43,805 nt of DNA, from positions 1 through 43,805 of the forward strand of contig JAOPWP010000087.1 of NCBI GenBank assembly GCA_025965615.1. The letters are read 5' to 3'. A program made the position numbers and the translations under genes. The notes under the pieces were generated by a model that saw nothing but the letters and a program-made list of their open reading frames with translations, had not been told where the DNA came from and made no database searches. The DNA is from Frankiales bacterium. GTDB lineage: Bacteria; Actinomycetota; Actinomycetes; Mycobacteriales; SCTD01. Shown here in pieces: positions 7,150 through 15,302 of this stretch (positions are counted from its first letter, which is position 1; each line of letters opens with the position of its first letter).

Positions 7150-8645
7150 CGGCCTGCGGTCAGCAGCCGGACGGCGTGCCGCTTCGCGCGGCCACCGTGG
7201 CGGACCTCCCCTTGCCGCAGCCGTCGTACGACCGGAGCCAGGTCACGGTCGGCATCGTGCACCTCGGGGTGGGTGGCTTCCACCGTGCCCACGAGGCCGT
7301 GTTCGTCGACCGGCTCCTGTCGGCCGGCGCCACCGACTGGGGCATCTGTGGCGTGGGCACGCAGCCGGCCGACCGTCGGATGCGCGACGTGCTCCGGGCC
7401 CAGGACGGGCTCTACACCGTTCTGCTGAAGCACCCCGACGGGCGGATCGAGCCCCAGGTGATCGGGTCGCTGGTCGAGTACCTCTACGCGCCCGACGACC
7501 CGGAGGAGGTGGTCGAGCGCCTGGCGGCGGCCACCACCCGGCTCGTCTCCCTGACGATCACCGAAGGTGGCTACCTCGTCGACCCGCTGACCGGCGTCTT
7601 CCGCCCGGACGAGCCCGCAGTGCAGCTGGACCTGCAACCCGGGTCCCAGCCCACGACCGTGTTCGGCCTGGTCGTGGAGGCGCTGGCCCGGCGCCGCGAC
7701 CGGGGCACGCCACCGTTCACCGTGCTGTCCTGCGACAACGTCCCCCAGAACGGGGAGATCGCCCGGACGGCCTTCAGCGGCTTCGCTGCGCTCCGGGACC
7801 CCGAGCTGGGCGAGTGGGTCCGCTCTCGCGTCCTGTTCCCGAGCTCCATGGTGGACCGGATCACCCCGGCGACGACGGACGCCGACCGCGACCTGCTCGC
7901 CTCCCGGTTCGGCGTCAGGGACGCCTGGCCGGTCGTCTGCGAGCCCTACCTGCAGTGGGTCCTCGAGGACGGTTCCTCCGCCGCAGGTCCGGCGTGGGAG
8001 GACGTCGGGGTCCAGGTGGTGGAGGACGTCCATCCGTACGAGCTGATGAAGCTCCGGCTGCTCAACGCCGGCCACCAGGCCCTCGGCTACCTCGGCTACC
8101 TCGCCGGCTACCGCTACACCGACGAGGCCTGCGGCGACCCCGTCCTGACCGGCTTCCTGCTCGACTACATGGAGCTCGAGGCGACACCCACCCTGCGGCC
8201 GGTGCCCGGCGTGGACCTCCCCGCGTACTCCCGCTCCCTGCTCGAGCGGTTCGGCAACCCGGCGGTGCGGGACGCCCTGTCCCGGCTGTGCGCTGAGAGC
8301 TCGGACCGGATCGCGACCTTCCTGCTCCCGGTCGTCCGGGAGCAGCTCGCCCGGGGTGGGGACGTGCGCCGCTCCGCCCTGGTCTGCGCCGCCTGGGCCC
8401 GCTACGCCGAGGGCGTCGACGAGCAGGGCTCCCCCATCGAGGTGGTCGACCGCCTGCTCGAGACGGTGCGCGAGGCGGCCGCCGCGCAGCGCGACGACCC
8501 GACCGCCTTCCTGCGGCAGGTAGGCGTCTTCGGCGAGCTGGCCTCGGACCCCGTGTTCAGCGCGGCCTTCGTGGAGCACCTGCGCTCGCTGCACGAGCAC
8601 GGCGCTCGGGCGACGGTCGAGCGCCTGGTGGCAGCGGCCCGCTAG
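7146..8645 (+). CDS. Mannitol dehydrogenase family polyol/uronate oxidoreductase (copy 2)
   Basis: A 499-aa paralogue of the gene at 4070, alignable from PSYDRS onward through HLGVGGFHRAHEA, the SCDN segment, and K302/N307/H310 in the K-x4-N-x2-H active-site signature. The GTG start overlaps the kinase stop (GTGA), so translation is coupled. Two dehydrogenases in one operon may oxidise different polyols (for example mannitol and arabitol) or run in opposite directions. The long C-terminal (A/V)LRD repeat of copy 1 is absent. No sugar transporter is encoded alongside. Confidence 0.92.
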   Translation: MTACGQQPDGVPLRAATVADLPLPQPSYDRSQVTVGIVHLGVGGFHRAHEAVFVDRLLSAGATDWGICGVGTQPADRRMRDVLRAQDGLYTVLLKHPDGRIEPQVIGSLVEYLYAPDDPEEVVERLAAATTRLVSLTITEGGYLVDPLTGVFRPDEPAVQLDLQPGSQPTTVFGLVVEALARRRDRGTPPFTVLSCDNVPQNGEIARTAFSGFAALRDPELGEWVRSRVLFPSSMVDRITPATTDADRDLLASRFGVRDAWPVVCEPYLQWVLEDGSSAAGPAWEDVGVQVVEDVHPYELMKLRLLNAGHQALGYLGYLAGYRYTDEACGDPVLTGFLLDYMELEATPTLRPVPGVDLPAYSRSLLERFGNPAVRDALSRLCAESSDRIATFLLPVVREQLARGGDVRRSALVCAAWARYAEGVDEQGSPIEVVDRLLETVREAAAAQRDDPTAFLRQVGVFGELASDPVFSAAFVEHLRSLHEHGARATVERLVAAAR

Positions 8646-8688
8646 CGAGGGTCGGGCTCACGAACCGTCCAAGGAGGAGCACTGCGAC

Positions 8689-9069
8689 GTGCGACCCGGC
8701 CGGGCTGAGGAGTCCGCGTCCCTGTGGTTGTCTCGGCACGTGGAGCCCGAGCAGAGCAGCGAGACCGGTGCGCGGGTGGACAACTCCGCCGTCCTGCACG
8801 CACTGGCCGAGCCTCGCCGGATCGAGCTGCTGCGGTTGCTCACCGACCAGCAGCTCTGCACCCGCGACCTGGTCCTCGCCACCGGCATGGCCCAGCCCCT
8901 GGTGTCCCACCACCTGCGCGTCCTGCGGCAGAGCATGCTCGTCGACAGCACCGTCTGCGCCAACCTGCGCGTCTACCGGGTGCGTGCCGCCACCCTGCGG
9001 GTGCTCGGCGAGCGGCTGGGCGTCATGGCCCGGCGGGCCGCCCTCACGTCCGACGAGCCGCCGTGCTGA
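8689..9069 (+). CDS. ArsR/SmtB-type winged-helix regulator
   Basis: A 126-aa protein. The winged helix-turn-helix covers about residues 36-100 (LAEPRRIELLRLL, then MAQPLVSHHLRVLR as recognition helix). The classic metal-sensing CxCxxC of ArsR is not present: only one Cys lies at that place (LCTRDL), with another in VCANL and one at the C-terminus, so metal sensing is uncertain. AAGGAGG lies about 11 nt before the GTG start. It follows the polyol dehydrogenase by 43 bp on the same strand and may regulate that operon or the acyl cluster that begins 15 bp further on. Confidence 0.88.
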   Translation: MRPGRAEESASLWLSRHVEPEQSSETGARVDNSAVLHALAEPRRIELLRLLTDQQLCTRDLVLATGMAQPLVSHHLRVLRQSMLVDSTVCANLRVYRVRAATLRVLGERLGVMARRAALTSDEPPC

Positions 9070-9084
9070 GCCGGAAGACCCACG

Positions 9085-9327
9085 TCACGGGTCGAGCTGG
9101 GCCAGCAGCAGGTCGACGAGGGCGCCGACCGTCTCGATGCTCGTGACCTGCTCCTCGGGCAGCTCGACGTCGAAGGCCTCCTCGAGCGACAGGGCCCACT
9201 CGACGAGCGAGAGCGAGTCGAGCCCGAGGTCGTCCGCGAACCGGGCCGTCTCGAGCAGCGGCCCCGCCGGGACGCCGAGGGCCACGCCCCGCTCCCGCAC
9301 GAGGGCCAGGACCTGCTCGCGGGTCAT
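9085..9327 (-). CDS. Acyl carrier protein 1
   Basis: An 80-aa acidic helical protein with the phosphopantetheine attachment motif GLDSLSLVE (S38). I start it at the ATG at 9327 rather than at the longer frame to 9375, because the longer version would run into the divergent ligase gene. A TAGCGT box sits 8 nt upstream of the ATG, fitting a leaderless transcript. It faces the acyl ligase gene across 30 bp. It is one of three distinct single-domain carrier proteins in this cluster, and probably receives the acyl group from an adjacent ligase. Confidence 0.92.
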   Translation of the reverse strand: MTREQVLALVRERGVALGVPAGPLLETARFADDLGLDSLSLVEWALSLEEAFDVELPEEQVTSIETVGALVDLLLAQLDP

Positions 9328-9335
9328 GGCCCGGC

Positions 9336-9345
9336 ACGCTAGCGC
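9336..9345. promoter_or_regulatory. Shared divergent -10 region for ACP1 and acyl ligase 1
   Basis: The minus strand reads TAGCGT (9341-9336), 8 nt from the ACP1 ATG; the plus strand reads TAGCGC at 9340-9345, 12 nt from the ligase GTG. The two overlap inside the palindrome CGCTAGCG. A leaderless start is inferred from position only. Confidence 0.45.
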
Positions 9346-9357
9346 CGGGGCGGCGGG

Positions 9358-10950
9358 GTGAGCCGAGACGACCACGACCTGGACGACCGGCCCGGTGACC
9401 CCGTCGTCGTGCAGACGTGGCTCGGCGCACCAGCGCTGTCGTACGCGCGCCGGCCCGCGACCGTGCTGGACGTGCTGGACCGGGCGGTGCGCCGATGGCC
9501 GCTGCGCACCTGCTTCGTCGACGTCGACGGCACGTCGGTCAGCTACGCGGAATTCGCCGCGAGGGTCGAGGCCGCCGCGGCCTCGCTGGAGGCCCGCGGC
9601 CTCCCGGCCGGGGCGTCGGTCGCTGTGGCGTCAGGCAACACCCTGGACCTCGCCACTGCCGTGTTCGCCTGCGCACGAGCACGTCTCGTGCTGGTGGGGC
9701 TGAACACGCGGCTCGCGCCGGCGCAGTGGTCGTACATGCTGGACCACTCCCAGGCGGCGCTCGCGCTCGGCAGCGAGCCCCACCTCGCCGGGCTCGCGGC
9801 CGCAGGAGCTCCCGACGTCGTCCCGCTCGGGGAGGCCCTGCGGGAGGCATCTCCGCGACCATGGGCCCGGGCAGCTGCCGGACCGGCCGAGGACGCGACC
9901 TACGCCGTCGTCTACACCTCCGGCACGACCGGACGCCCGAAGGCGTCGCAGGTGGTGCACCGGGCATCGGTCCACTCGGCCATGAGCTACCAGCGGGTGC
10001 TGCAGCTCGGGCCCGACGACGTCACCGCCGTGCTCTTCCCGATGTCCTACATCTCCGCCATGCACGCGCACGTCCTGCCCGCGATGCTCGCCGGCGCCTC
10101 CTGCGTCCTGGTCGACACGACGTCCCCGCGGGACTACGTCGAGCTGCTCGCGACCCGGCAGGTGTCCTGGGCCTACGCGGTGCCCTCGTGGTGGCGGTTG
10201 TGCCTGCGGGTGCCGGGGCTCGCTGATCTGCCCGCCCTCACCCGGGTCGCCGCCGGCGGGGCGCCCTTCCCGGCCGACCTCGTGGCAGCCCTGCGCGAGC
10301 GCCTGCCGCACGCCCGGCTGCACGACGTCTACGGCTTGTCCGAGACGCACTCCCCCGCATGCCTCGCCGACGACGACGACCTGCGCGCGCGTCCTGGCTC
10401 GGTGGGGCGCCCCCTGCCGTGCATGGAGGCCGAGGTCCGGGACGAGGACGGCACCGCGCTCCCGGCCGGCCGCCCCGGCGAGCTGTTCCTGCGCGGGTCC
10501 CTGGTCACCACGGGCTACGCCTTCGACCCGGCGGCGACCGCGGCCGCCATCGTCGACGGCTGGTTCGCCACCGGCGACATCGCCCGCCTCGGCTCCGATG
10601 GCGAGGTCACGATCCTCGACCGGAGCAAGGACATGATCAACCACGGGGGTACGAAGGTCTTCTCGGCAGAGGTCGAGGCGCTCCTGCGCACACACCCCTC
10701 GGTGGAGGACGTCGCCGTCGTGGGCGCACCCGACGCCCTCGCCGGCGAGGTGGTGGCGGCGTTCGTGGTCGCGCGCGGTCCGCTGTCCGCCGCGGACGTG
10801 CGGTCGTGGGTGCGATCGGGCCTGGCCGACTACGCCGTCCCCCGCCGGGTCGAGCTGGTCGACGACCTGCCCCGCGGGACGATCGGCAAGGTGGACAAGA
10901 CGGCCCTGCGGGCCCGCCTGTCCAAGACCGGTGCTTGCGCTTCCCCCTGA
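9358..10950 (+). CDS. Adenylate-forming acyl ligase 1 (acyl-CoA/acyl-ACP synthetase family)
   Basis: A 530-aa ANL-superfamily enzyme that activates a carboxylate as its acyl-AMP and transfers it to CoA or a carrier protein. Motifs in order: YTSGTTGRPK (A3, near residue 187), VYGLSETHSP (A5), GWFATGDIARLGSDGE (A7), DRSKDMINHGGTKVF (A8), and the C-terminal catalytic lysine in GTIGKVDK (A10). Length fits medium/aryl acyl ligases and is shorter than typical mycobacterial FAALs. Divergent from ACP1 and placed to load it. The substrate carboxylate is unknown. Confidence 0.9.
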   Translation: MSRDDHDLDDRPGDPVVVQTWLGAPALSYARRPATVLDVLDRAVRRWPLRTCFVDVDGTSVSYAEFAARVEAAAASLEARGLPAGASVAVASGNTLDLATAVFACARARLVLVGLNTRLAPAQWSYMLDHSQAALALGSEPHLAGLAAAGAPDVVPLGEALREASPRPWARAAAGPAEDATYAVVYTSGTTGRPKASQVVHRASVHSAMSYQRVLQLGPDDVTAVLFPMSYISAMHAHVLPAMLAGASCVLVDTTSPRDYVELLATRQVSWAYAVPSWWRLCLRVPGLADLPALTRVAAGGAPFPADLVAALRERLPHARLHDVYGLSETHSPACLADDDDLRARPGSVGRPLPCMEAEVRDEDGTALPAGRPGELFLRGSLVTTGYAFDPAATAAAIVDGWFATGDIARLGSDGEVTILDRSKDMINHGGTKVFSAEVEALLRTHPSVEDVAVVGAPDALAGEVVAAFVVARGPLSAADVRSWVRSGLADYAVPRRVELVDDLPRGTIGKVDKTALRARLSKTGACASP

Positions 10951-11101
10951 GTGACGCCGAACGCCTGCCTCCTGTGGACGGAGCCGCTGGGGGTGCGGGC
11001 AGTCCGGCGGTGGTGCACCATGTCCCGACGGCACGTGGTGACCCCGGAGCAGGTTGGGGCCGTCCCGACCGCACGACCCCTCGTACGCAGCGCTGCACTC
11101 G

Positions 11102-11107
11102 TACGCT
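11102..11107 (+). promoter_or_regulatory. Leaderless-type -10 box before the InhA-like gene
   Basis: TACGCT lies 7 nt before the GTG at 11115, so transcription would begin at or next to the start codon. No Shine-Dalgarno is visible. The 164-bp gap after the ligase makes an independent promoter here plausible. Confidence 0.5.
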
Positions 11108-11114
11108 GACGGCC

Positions 11115-11915
11115 GTGACCGAGCCCGCGGGGACGCTGCTCTCCGGAAAGCGCCTGCTCGCCACAGGGGTCCTCACGGAGTCCTCGCTGGCCAGTGCCGT
11201 CGTGCGCACCGCGCGAGCGCAGGGAGCGGAGGTGCTGCTGACGTCGCCGCTGTGCAGGGGGTTCTCGGTCACCTCGCGGGTGGCACCCCGCCTCGGCGTC
11301 GAGGCCGACGTGCTCGAGCTCGACGTGACGCTCCCGGACGACCTCGCCGGCCTCGAGCAGGCCGTACGCGAGGCCGGGTGGGACCGCGTCGACGGCGTCC
11401 TCCACTCGCTCGCCTACCTCCCTGTGGCCGACCGCTCCGCGGGCTTCGCCGCGGTGCCGTGGGAGGTGGTCGGCCCGTCGCTGCAGACCGGCGCCTGGTC
11501 GCTGGCCGCCCTCGTCCACGCGGTGCGGCCCTTGCTCGTACGCGGGTCGTCGATCGTCGGGCTCGACATGGACGCCGAACGCGCGTGGCCGGGTCAGGAC
11601 TGGCTCGGGGTCGCGCAGGCGGGGCTCGAAGCCACCACCCGCTACCTGGCGCGCGAGGTCGGACCGGACGGCGTGCGCGTCAACCTGGTGGCGACCGGGC
11701 CCCAGCGCACCCTGCTCGCCAAGGCGGTCGAGGGGAGGGACGAGCTCGTCCGCTCCTGGAACGACCGGGCGCCGCTCGGGTGGGACGCCGGCGACCCCAC
11801 CGCCGTGGCCCGCGCCGCCGTCATGCTGCTGTCCGACTGGTTCCCGGCCACCACCGGCTCGATCGTGCACGTCGACGGTGGCGCTCGAGCGGTCGCCATC
11901 TCCAGCCTGCACTAG
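11115..11915 (+). CDS. InhA/FabI-like enoyl reductase family SDR with substituted active site
   Basis: A 266-aa protein clearly related to enoyl-ACP reductases: LLSGKRLLATGVLTESSLA at the N-terminus, SIVGLDMD, YLAREVGPDGVRVNLVA, ATGPQRTL and a terminal DGGARA. Aligned to InhA without gaps around the active site, F149 is replaced by M152, catalytic Y158 by Q161 and catalytic K165 by Q168; the 7-residue Tyr-Lys spacing is kept. It is thus probably not an ordinary reductase, and could be a structural partner, a nucleotide-binding regulator or an enzyme with changed chemistry. The GTG start follows a TACGCT box by 7 nt. The upstream open frame is a shadow of the ligase gene. Confidence 0.88.
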   Translation: MTEPAGTLLSGKRLLATGVLTESSLASAVVRTARAQGAEVLLTSPLCRGFSVTSRVAPRLGVEADVLELDVTLPDDLAGLEQAVREAGWDRVDGVLHSLAYLPVADRSAGFAAVPWEVVGPSLQTGAWSLAALVHAVRPLLVRGSSIVGLDMDAERAWPGQDWLGVAQAGLEATTRYLAREVGPDGVRVNLVATGPQRTLLAKAVEGRDELVRSWNDRAPLGWDAGDPTAVARAAVMLLSDWFPATTGSIVHVDGGARAVAISSLH

Positions 11916-11918
11916 CGT
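11913..11918 (+). promoter_or_regulatory. Leaderless-type -10 box overlapping a stop codon
   Basis: TAGCGT begins with the TAG stop of the InhA-like gene and ends 6 nt before the ATG at 11925. Secondary promoter inside an operon, inferred from spacing. Confidence 0.4.
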
Positions 11919-11924
11919 CGCGGC

Positions 11925-12977
11925 ATGTCCCTCGACCTCGACGCGTCGCCCGTCGTCCTCGCGGCGAGCCGGCTCGCGAGGGAGCTCGCCGGGGACGCCG
12001 CCCGGCTGGAGCGCGAGGGCGTCGGTCGACCGCTGCTCGACCGCATGGCCGCCCTGGGTCTGCTCGCCGTCGCCGGCCCGCCGGACCTCGGCGGCGCGTG
12101 GCCGGCAGAGCAGCGGCGCATCGCCGAACTGCTGTCGGGTGCGAGTCCCGACGCCTGGTTCGTGTGGTTCCAGCACGGTCCGGTGGTGCGCATGCTCAAG
12201 GCCAGCGACAACGCCGACCTCGTCGCCAAGCACCTGCCGGAGCTGTGCGCCGGCCGGACGCTGGGTGGCGTCGCCTGGAGCCACCTGCGCACGGCGGAGC
12301 CGTCGGTCTCGGCGACCCGCGTCGACGGCGGGTGGTCGCTCTCGGGCTTCCAGCCCTGGTGCACCGGCTGGGGCCTCACCGACGTCGTGCTGGTCGGGGC
12401 GCTCGTGGCTGCGGACAGCGAGCACCCCGAGCGGGTGGTCTTCGGGATCGTCGCCGCAGGCGACCGCCCTGAGATGACGAGCGCGGGCGAGCTCTCGCTC
12501 GCCGCCATGGCGGGCACGGCCACCCACGCGCTGCGGCTGCAGGACCTGCAGCTGCCGGACGCCGACGTCGTCCTGCTCACGGACAGGGAGCCGTGGGCCG
12601 TCTCCGACCAGGCGCTCAACTGCAACGTCCAGCCGTCGACGTTCGGGATCGCCATGGCCGCCCTGGACCTGCTCGCCGAGCGCGAGCCCCACACGGCTTC
12701 CCTCCTGCGCCCCCGGGTCCTCGAGCTGCGCGCCAGGGCCTACCGGCTGATCGACGAGGTGGACGGCGCAGAGCGGCTCGACCAGCGGCTGTCGCTGCGG
12801 GCCGAGGCGCTGCTGGTCTCGATGGAGGCCTGCACCGCGCTGCTCGCCGCCCGCGGCGGTCAGGGCATGGACCTGTCCGAGCCCGCCCAGCGGCTGCTGC
12901 GTGCCGCTGCCTTCCAGCTGGTCCACAGCCAGGCCGCGCACGTCCGCACGGCCACGCTGGACGCGCTCGTCGCGTGA
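11925..12977 (+). CDS. Acyl-CoA dehydrogenase-like flavoprotein 1
   Basis: A 350-aa protein with the acyl-CoA dehydrogenase fold order: N-terminal helices, a middle beta domain with GGVAWSHLRTAEPS and SGFQPWCTGWG (the place of the FAD/substrate-binding SGxKxWIT segment), and a C-terminal helical bundle. It is shorter than typical members (about 380 aa), and the usual catalytic IYEGT motif is not present; the aligned end reads QLVHSQAAHVRTATL. It resembles the protein at 18045 and together they may form a heteromer. Placed between the InhA-like protein and ligase 2, and overlapping the latter by GTGA. An acyl-ACP dehydrogenase or related flavin oxidation role is inferred. Confidence 0.84.
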   Translation: MSLDLDASPVVLAASRLARELAGDAARLEREGVGRPLLDRMAALGLLAVAGPPDLGGAWPAEQRRIAELLSGASPDAWFVWFQHGPVVRMLKASDNADLVAKHLPELCAGRTLGGVAWSHLRTAEPSVSATRVDGGWSLSGFQPWCTGWGLTDVVLVGALVAADSEHPERVVFGIVAAGDRPEMTSAGELSLAAMAGTATHALRLQDLQLPDADVVLLTDREPWAVSDQALNCNVQPSTFGIAMAALDLLAEREPHTASLLRPRVLELRARAYRLIDEVDGAERLDQRLSLRAEALLVSMEACTALLAARGGQGMDLSEPAQRLLRAAAFQLVHSQAAHVRTATLDALVA

Positions 12978-14542
12978 CCGCGCCGGCGTCCTCCCAGAGC
13001 GGCCCGGACGCCCTCGCCGTCGAGGTCGTCGGCGGGCGGCAGGTGCGCTGCTACGCCGAGAGGCCCACCTCGGTCGTCGAGGTGCTGGAGCGCGCGCTGC
13101 CCAGCTCGGCCGGCGACGTGCTCCTCGTCGACCCGGCGCTGGGGACGAGCACGACGTACGACGGGTTCGCCCGCCTGGTCGAGGGGGCGGCCGCCGTGCT
13201 CACGGCTCGCGGCCTGCCCCGGCGCTCCCGGGTGGCCGTGCTCGCCCGCAACGGGCTGGAGGCGGCTGTCGCCATCTGGGCCTGCGCCCGGGCCGACCTC
13301 GTGCACGTCGGCATCCCCGTCGACAGCCCGCCGGCCCGGACCGCCGCGCTCCTGGAGCTGACCGGCGCCTCGCTCCTGCTCGTGCAACCCGAGCTGGTCT
13401 CCTCGCTCCCGGCGACCGGGGTGCCGGTCGCCGACGCGGCCGAGGTGCTGCTCGGCGCCGAGGTCCCGTGGCGCTCCGGGCAGCCGCTGCCGGACCAGGA
13501 CACGACCTACTCCCTGATCCCGACGAGCGGTACCACCGGGCACCCGAAGGCGGTGCAGGTCACCGGGCGGATGTCCGGGCACGCCGCGGCCTTCTACGTG
13601 CGCACGCTCGGTCTGGACCGTGCGGACCGCACCGCCATCCACCTGCCCTTCGCCTGGGTGTCCGGGCACATCACCCAGCTGGCCCCTGCGATGCTGTCGG
13701 GCGGCTCCGCCGTCACGATGGCGGCCTTCACGGCTCCGAAGCTGACCGCGGTCGTGGCCGAGTACGGGGTCACCTGGCTCGACGTCGTCCCGAGCATCTG
13801 GGAGATGCTGCTGCGCACCGAGACCTTCTCCCTGCCGGAGCTGTCGGGGCTGCGCCTCGCGGTCTTCGGTGGGGCGCCGGCGCCCCCCGGCACGCTCGAC
13901 CGCGTGCGCGAGCGGATGCCGCAGATGCGCCTGCTCGACGTCTACGCGCTGTCCGAGACCTGCGCCCCCGTGACCTGCCTCGGTGACGTCGAGGCCCGTC
14001 GCCGGCCGGGCAGCGTCGGGCGGCCAGCGCCGTACTGCGATCTGCGGGTGGTGGACCCTGCCGGGCAGGACGTGCCCCGGGGCGAGGTGGGCGAGCTCTG
14101 GGTCCGCTCACCGGCGGTGACGCCCGGCTACTGGGGCGGGGCGACGACGCCCGTCGACTCCGAAGGATGGCTGCACACAGGCGATCTCGGTCGCATGGAC
14201 GACGAGGGCTACCTCTACGTCGGCGGCCGGGCCGTCGACCTGATCATCCGCGGTGGCGTCAACATCTACCCGGCGGAGGTCGAGCGGGCGCTGCTCGGCA
14301 CCGGGTTGCTGGCCGACGCGGCCGCGGTCGGCATCCCGTCGGCGGTGACCGGTCACAACGTGGGGGCGGCCGTCGTGGCGCTTCCCGGAGCCGTTCCGGA
14401 GGTGCACGTGCTGCAGGCGGCCGTACGCGAGGCACTCGGGGCCCACGCCGTGCCTCGGCCGCTGCGCGTCGTGGACGACCTGCCGCGCAACCGCAACGGC
14501 AAGGTCGACCGGCCGGCTGTGGTGGCGCTGCTGACGTCCTGA
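12974..14542 (+). CDS. Adenylate-forming acyl ligase 2
   Basis: A 522-aa ANL enzyme starting at a GTG that overlaps the dehydrogenase stop. Motifs: PTSGTTGHPK (A3), VYALSETCAP (A5), GWLHTGDLGRMDDEGYLY (A7), GRAVDLIIRGGVNIYPAEVE (A8) and the catalytic lysine in RNRNGKVDR (A10). Clearly diverged from ligase 1 at 9358, so the two probably activate different acids or load different carriers. It ends one base before the convergent ABC transporter ATPase gene. Acceptor (CoA or ACP) not determined. Confidence 0.9.
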   Translation: MTAPASSQSGPDALAVEVVGGRQVRCYAERPTSVVEVLERALPSSAGDVLLVDPALGTSTTYDGFARLVEGAAAVLTARGLPRRSRVAVLARNGLEAAVAIWACARADLVHVGIPVDSPPARTAALLELTGASLLLVQPELVSSLPATGVPVADAAEVLLGAEVPWRSGQPLPDQDTTYSLIPTSGTTGHPKAVQVTGRMSGHAAAFYVRTLGLDRADRTAIHLPFAWVSGHITQLAPAMLSGGSAVTMAAFTAPKLTAVVAEYGVTWLDVVPSIWEMLLRTETFSLPELSGLRLAVFGGAPAPPGTLDRVRERMPQMRLLDVYALSETCAPVTCLGDVEARRRPGSVGRPAPYCDLRVVDPAGQDVPRGEVGELWVRSPAVTPGYWGGATTPVDSEGWLHTGDLGRMDDEGYLYVGGRAVDLIIRGGVNIYPAEVERALLGTGLLADAAAVGIPSAVTGHNVGAAVVALPGAVPEVHVLQAAVREALGAHAVPRPLRVVDDLPRNRNGKVDRPAVVALLTS

Positions 14543-14543
14543 C

Positions 14544-15302
14544 TCAGGCGGTCAGGACGCGCTCGAGCACGGTCGCCTTGAGCCGCACGAACTCAGCATC
14601 AGCCAGCACCGCACGTCCCCGGTCCGCGCCGAACGGGACCGGCAGCTCGTCGACGACGCAGGCCGGGCGGTTGGAGAGCAGGCAGAGCCGGTCTCCGAGC
14701 AGGAGCGCCTCCTCGACGTCGTGCGTCACGAGCAGGACCGTCGTCGGGCGCTCTGCGAGCAGGGCGCGCAGCCACTCGTGCATGCGCAGCCTCGTCTGGG
14801 CGTCCAGTGCGCCGAAGGGTTCGTCCAGCAGCAGGACGGGTGGCCGGTTGGCGAGGACCTGAGCGATCGCGGCCCGCTGGCGCATGCCCCCGGACAGCTG
14901 CTTCGGGAGCGCGTCGGCGAACCCGTCGAGCCCGGTCGCGGACAGCAGCTCGTCGACGACGGCAGTCACCTGGGTGCCGGTCCTGCGGGAGGCGCGCGGC
15001 CCGAAGGCCAGGTTGTCGCGCAGGGTCAGCCACGGGAACAGCCCACCGGCCTGGGCGACCATGCCGCGGTCCGCCGAGGGCCCGCTGAGCCGCACGCCGT
15101 CGAGGAGCACCTCGCCGGAGGTCGGGGCCTCGAAGCCGGCCAGGACGCGGAGCAAGGTGGACTTCCCGCACCCGCTCGGGCCGAGGACGGACAGCACCTG
15201 ACCCGGCCGGGCCTCCAGGTCGATTCCGGCGAGCACCGACAGGTCCCCGAACGACTTGTGCAGGCCCCGGGCCGACAGAAGGCCCGTTCCGGTCCCGCTC
15301 AT
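14544..15302 (-). CDS. ABC transporter ATP-binding protein (NitT/TauT type)
   Basis: A 252-aa ATPase with Walker A GPSGCGKST, Q-loop region MVAQAGGLFPWLTL, signature LSGGMRQR, Walker B LLLDEPFGALD and H-loop VTHD. It resembles SsuB/TauB-type ATPases for sulfonates, nitrate, taurine or thiamine-precursor uptake. The ATG overlaps the permease stop by ATGA, and the gene is the last of a three-gene importer operon (binding protein, permease, ATPase). Confidence 0.93.
   Translation of the reverse strand: MSGTGTGLLSARGLHKSFGDLSVLAGIDLEARPGQVLSVLGPSGCGKSTLLRVLAGFEAPTSGEVLLDGVRLSGPSADRGMVAQAGGLFPWLTLRDNLAFGPRASRRTGTQVTAVVDELLSATGLDGFADALPKQLSGGMRQRAAIAQVLANRPPVLLLDEPFGALDAQTRLRMHEWLRALLAERPTTVLLVTHDVEEALLLGDRLCLLSNRPACVVDELPVPFGADRGRAVLADAEFVRLKATVLERVLTA

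Noticed and set aside
8689-9069. Classical metal-sensing ArsR
   Set aside because: The CxCxxC motif is absent, so it is annotated only as an ArsR-type winged helix without a metal assignment.
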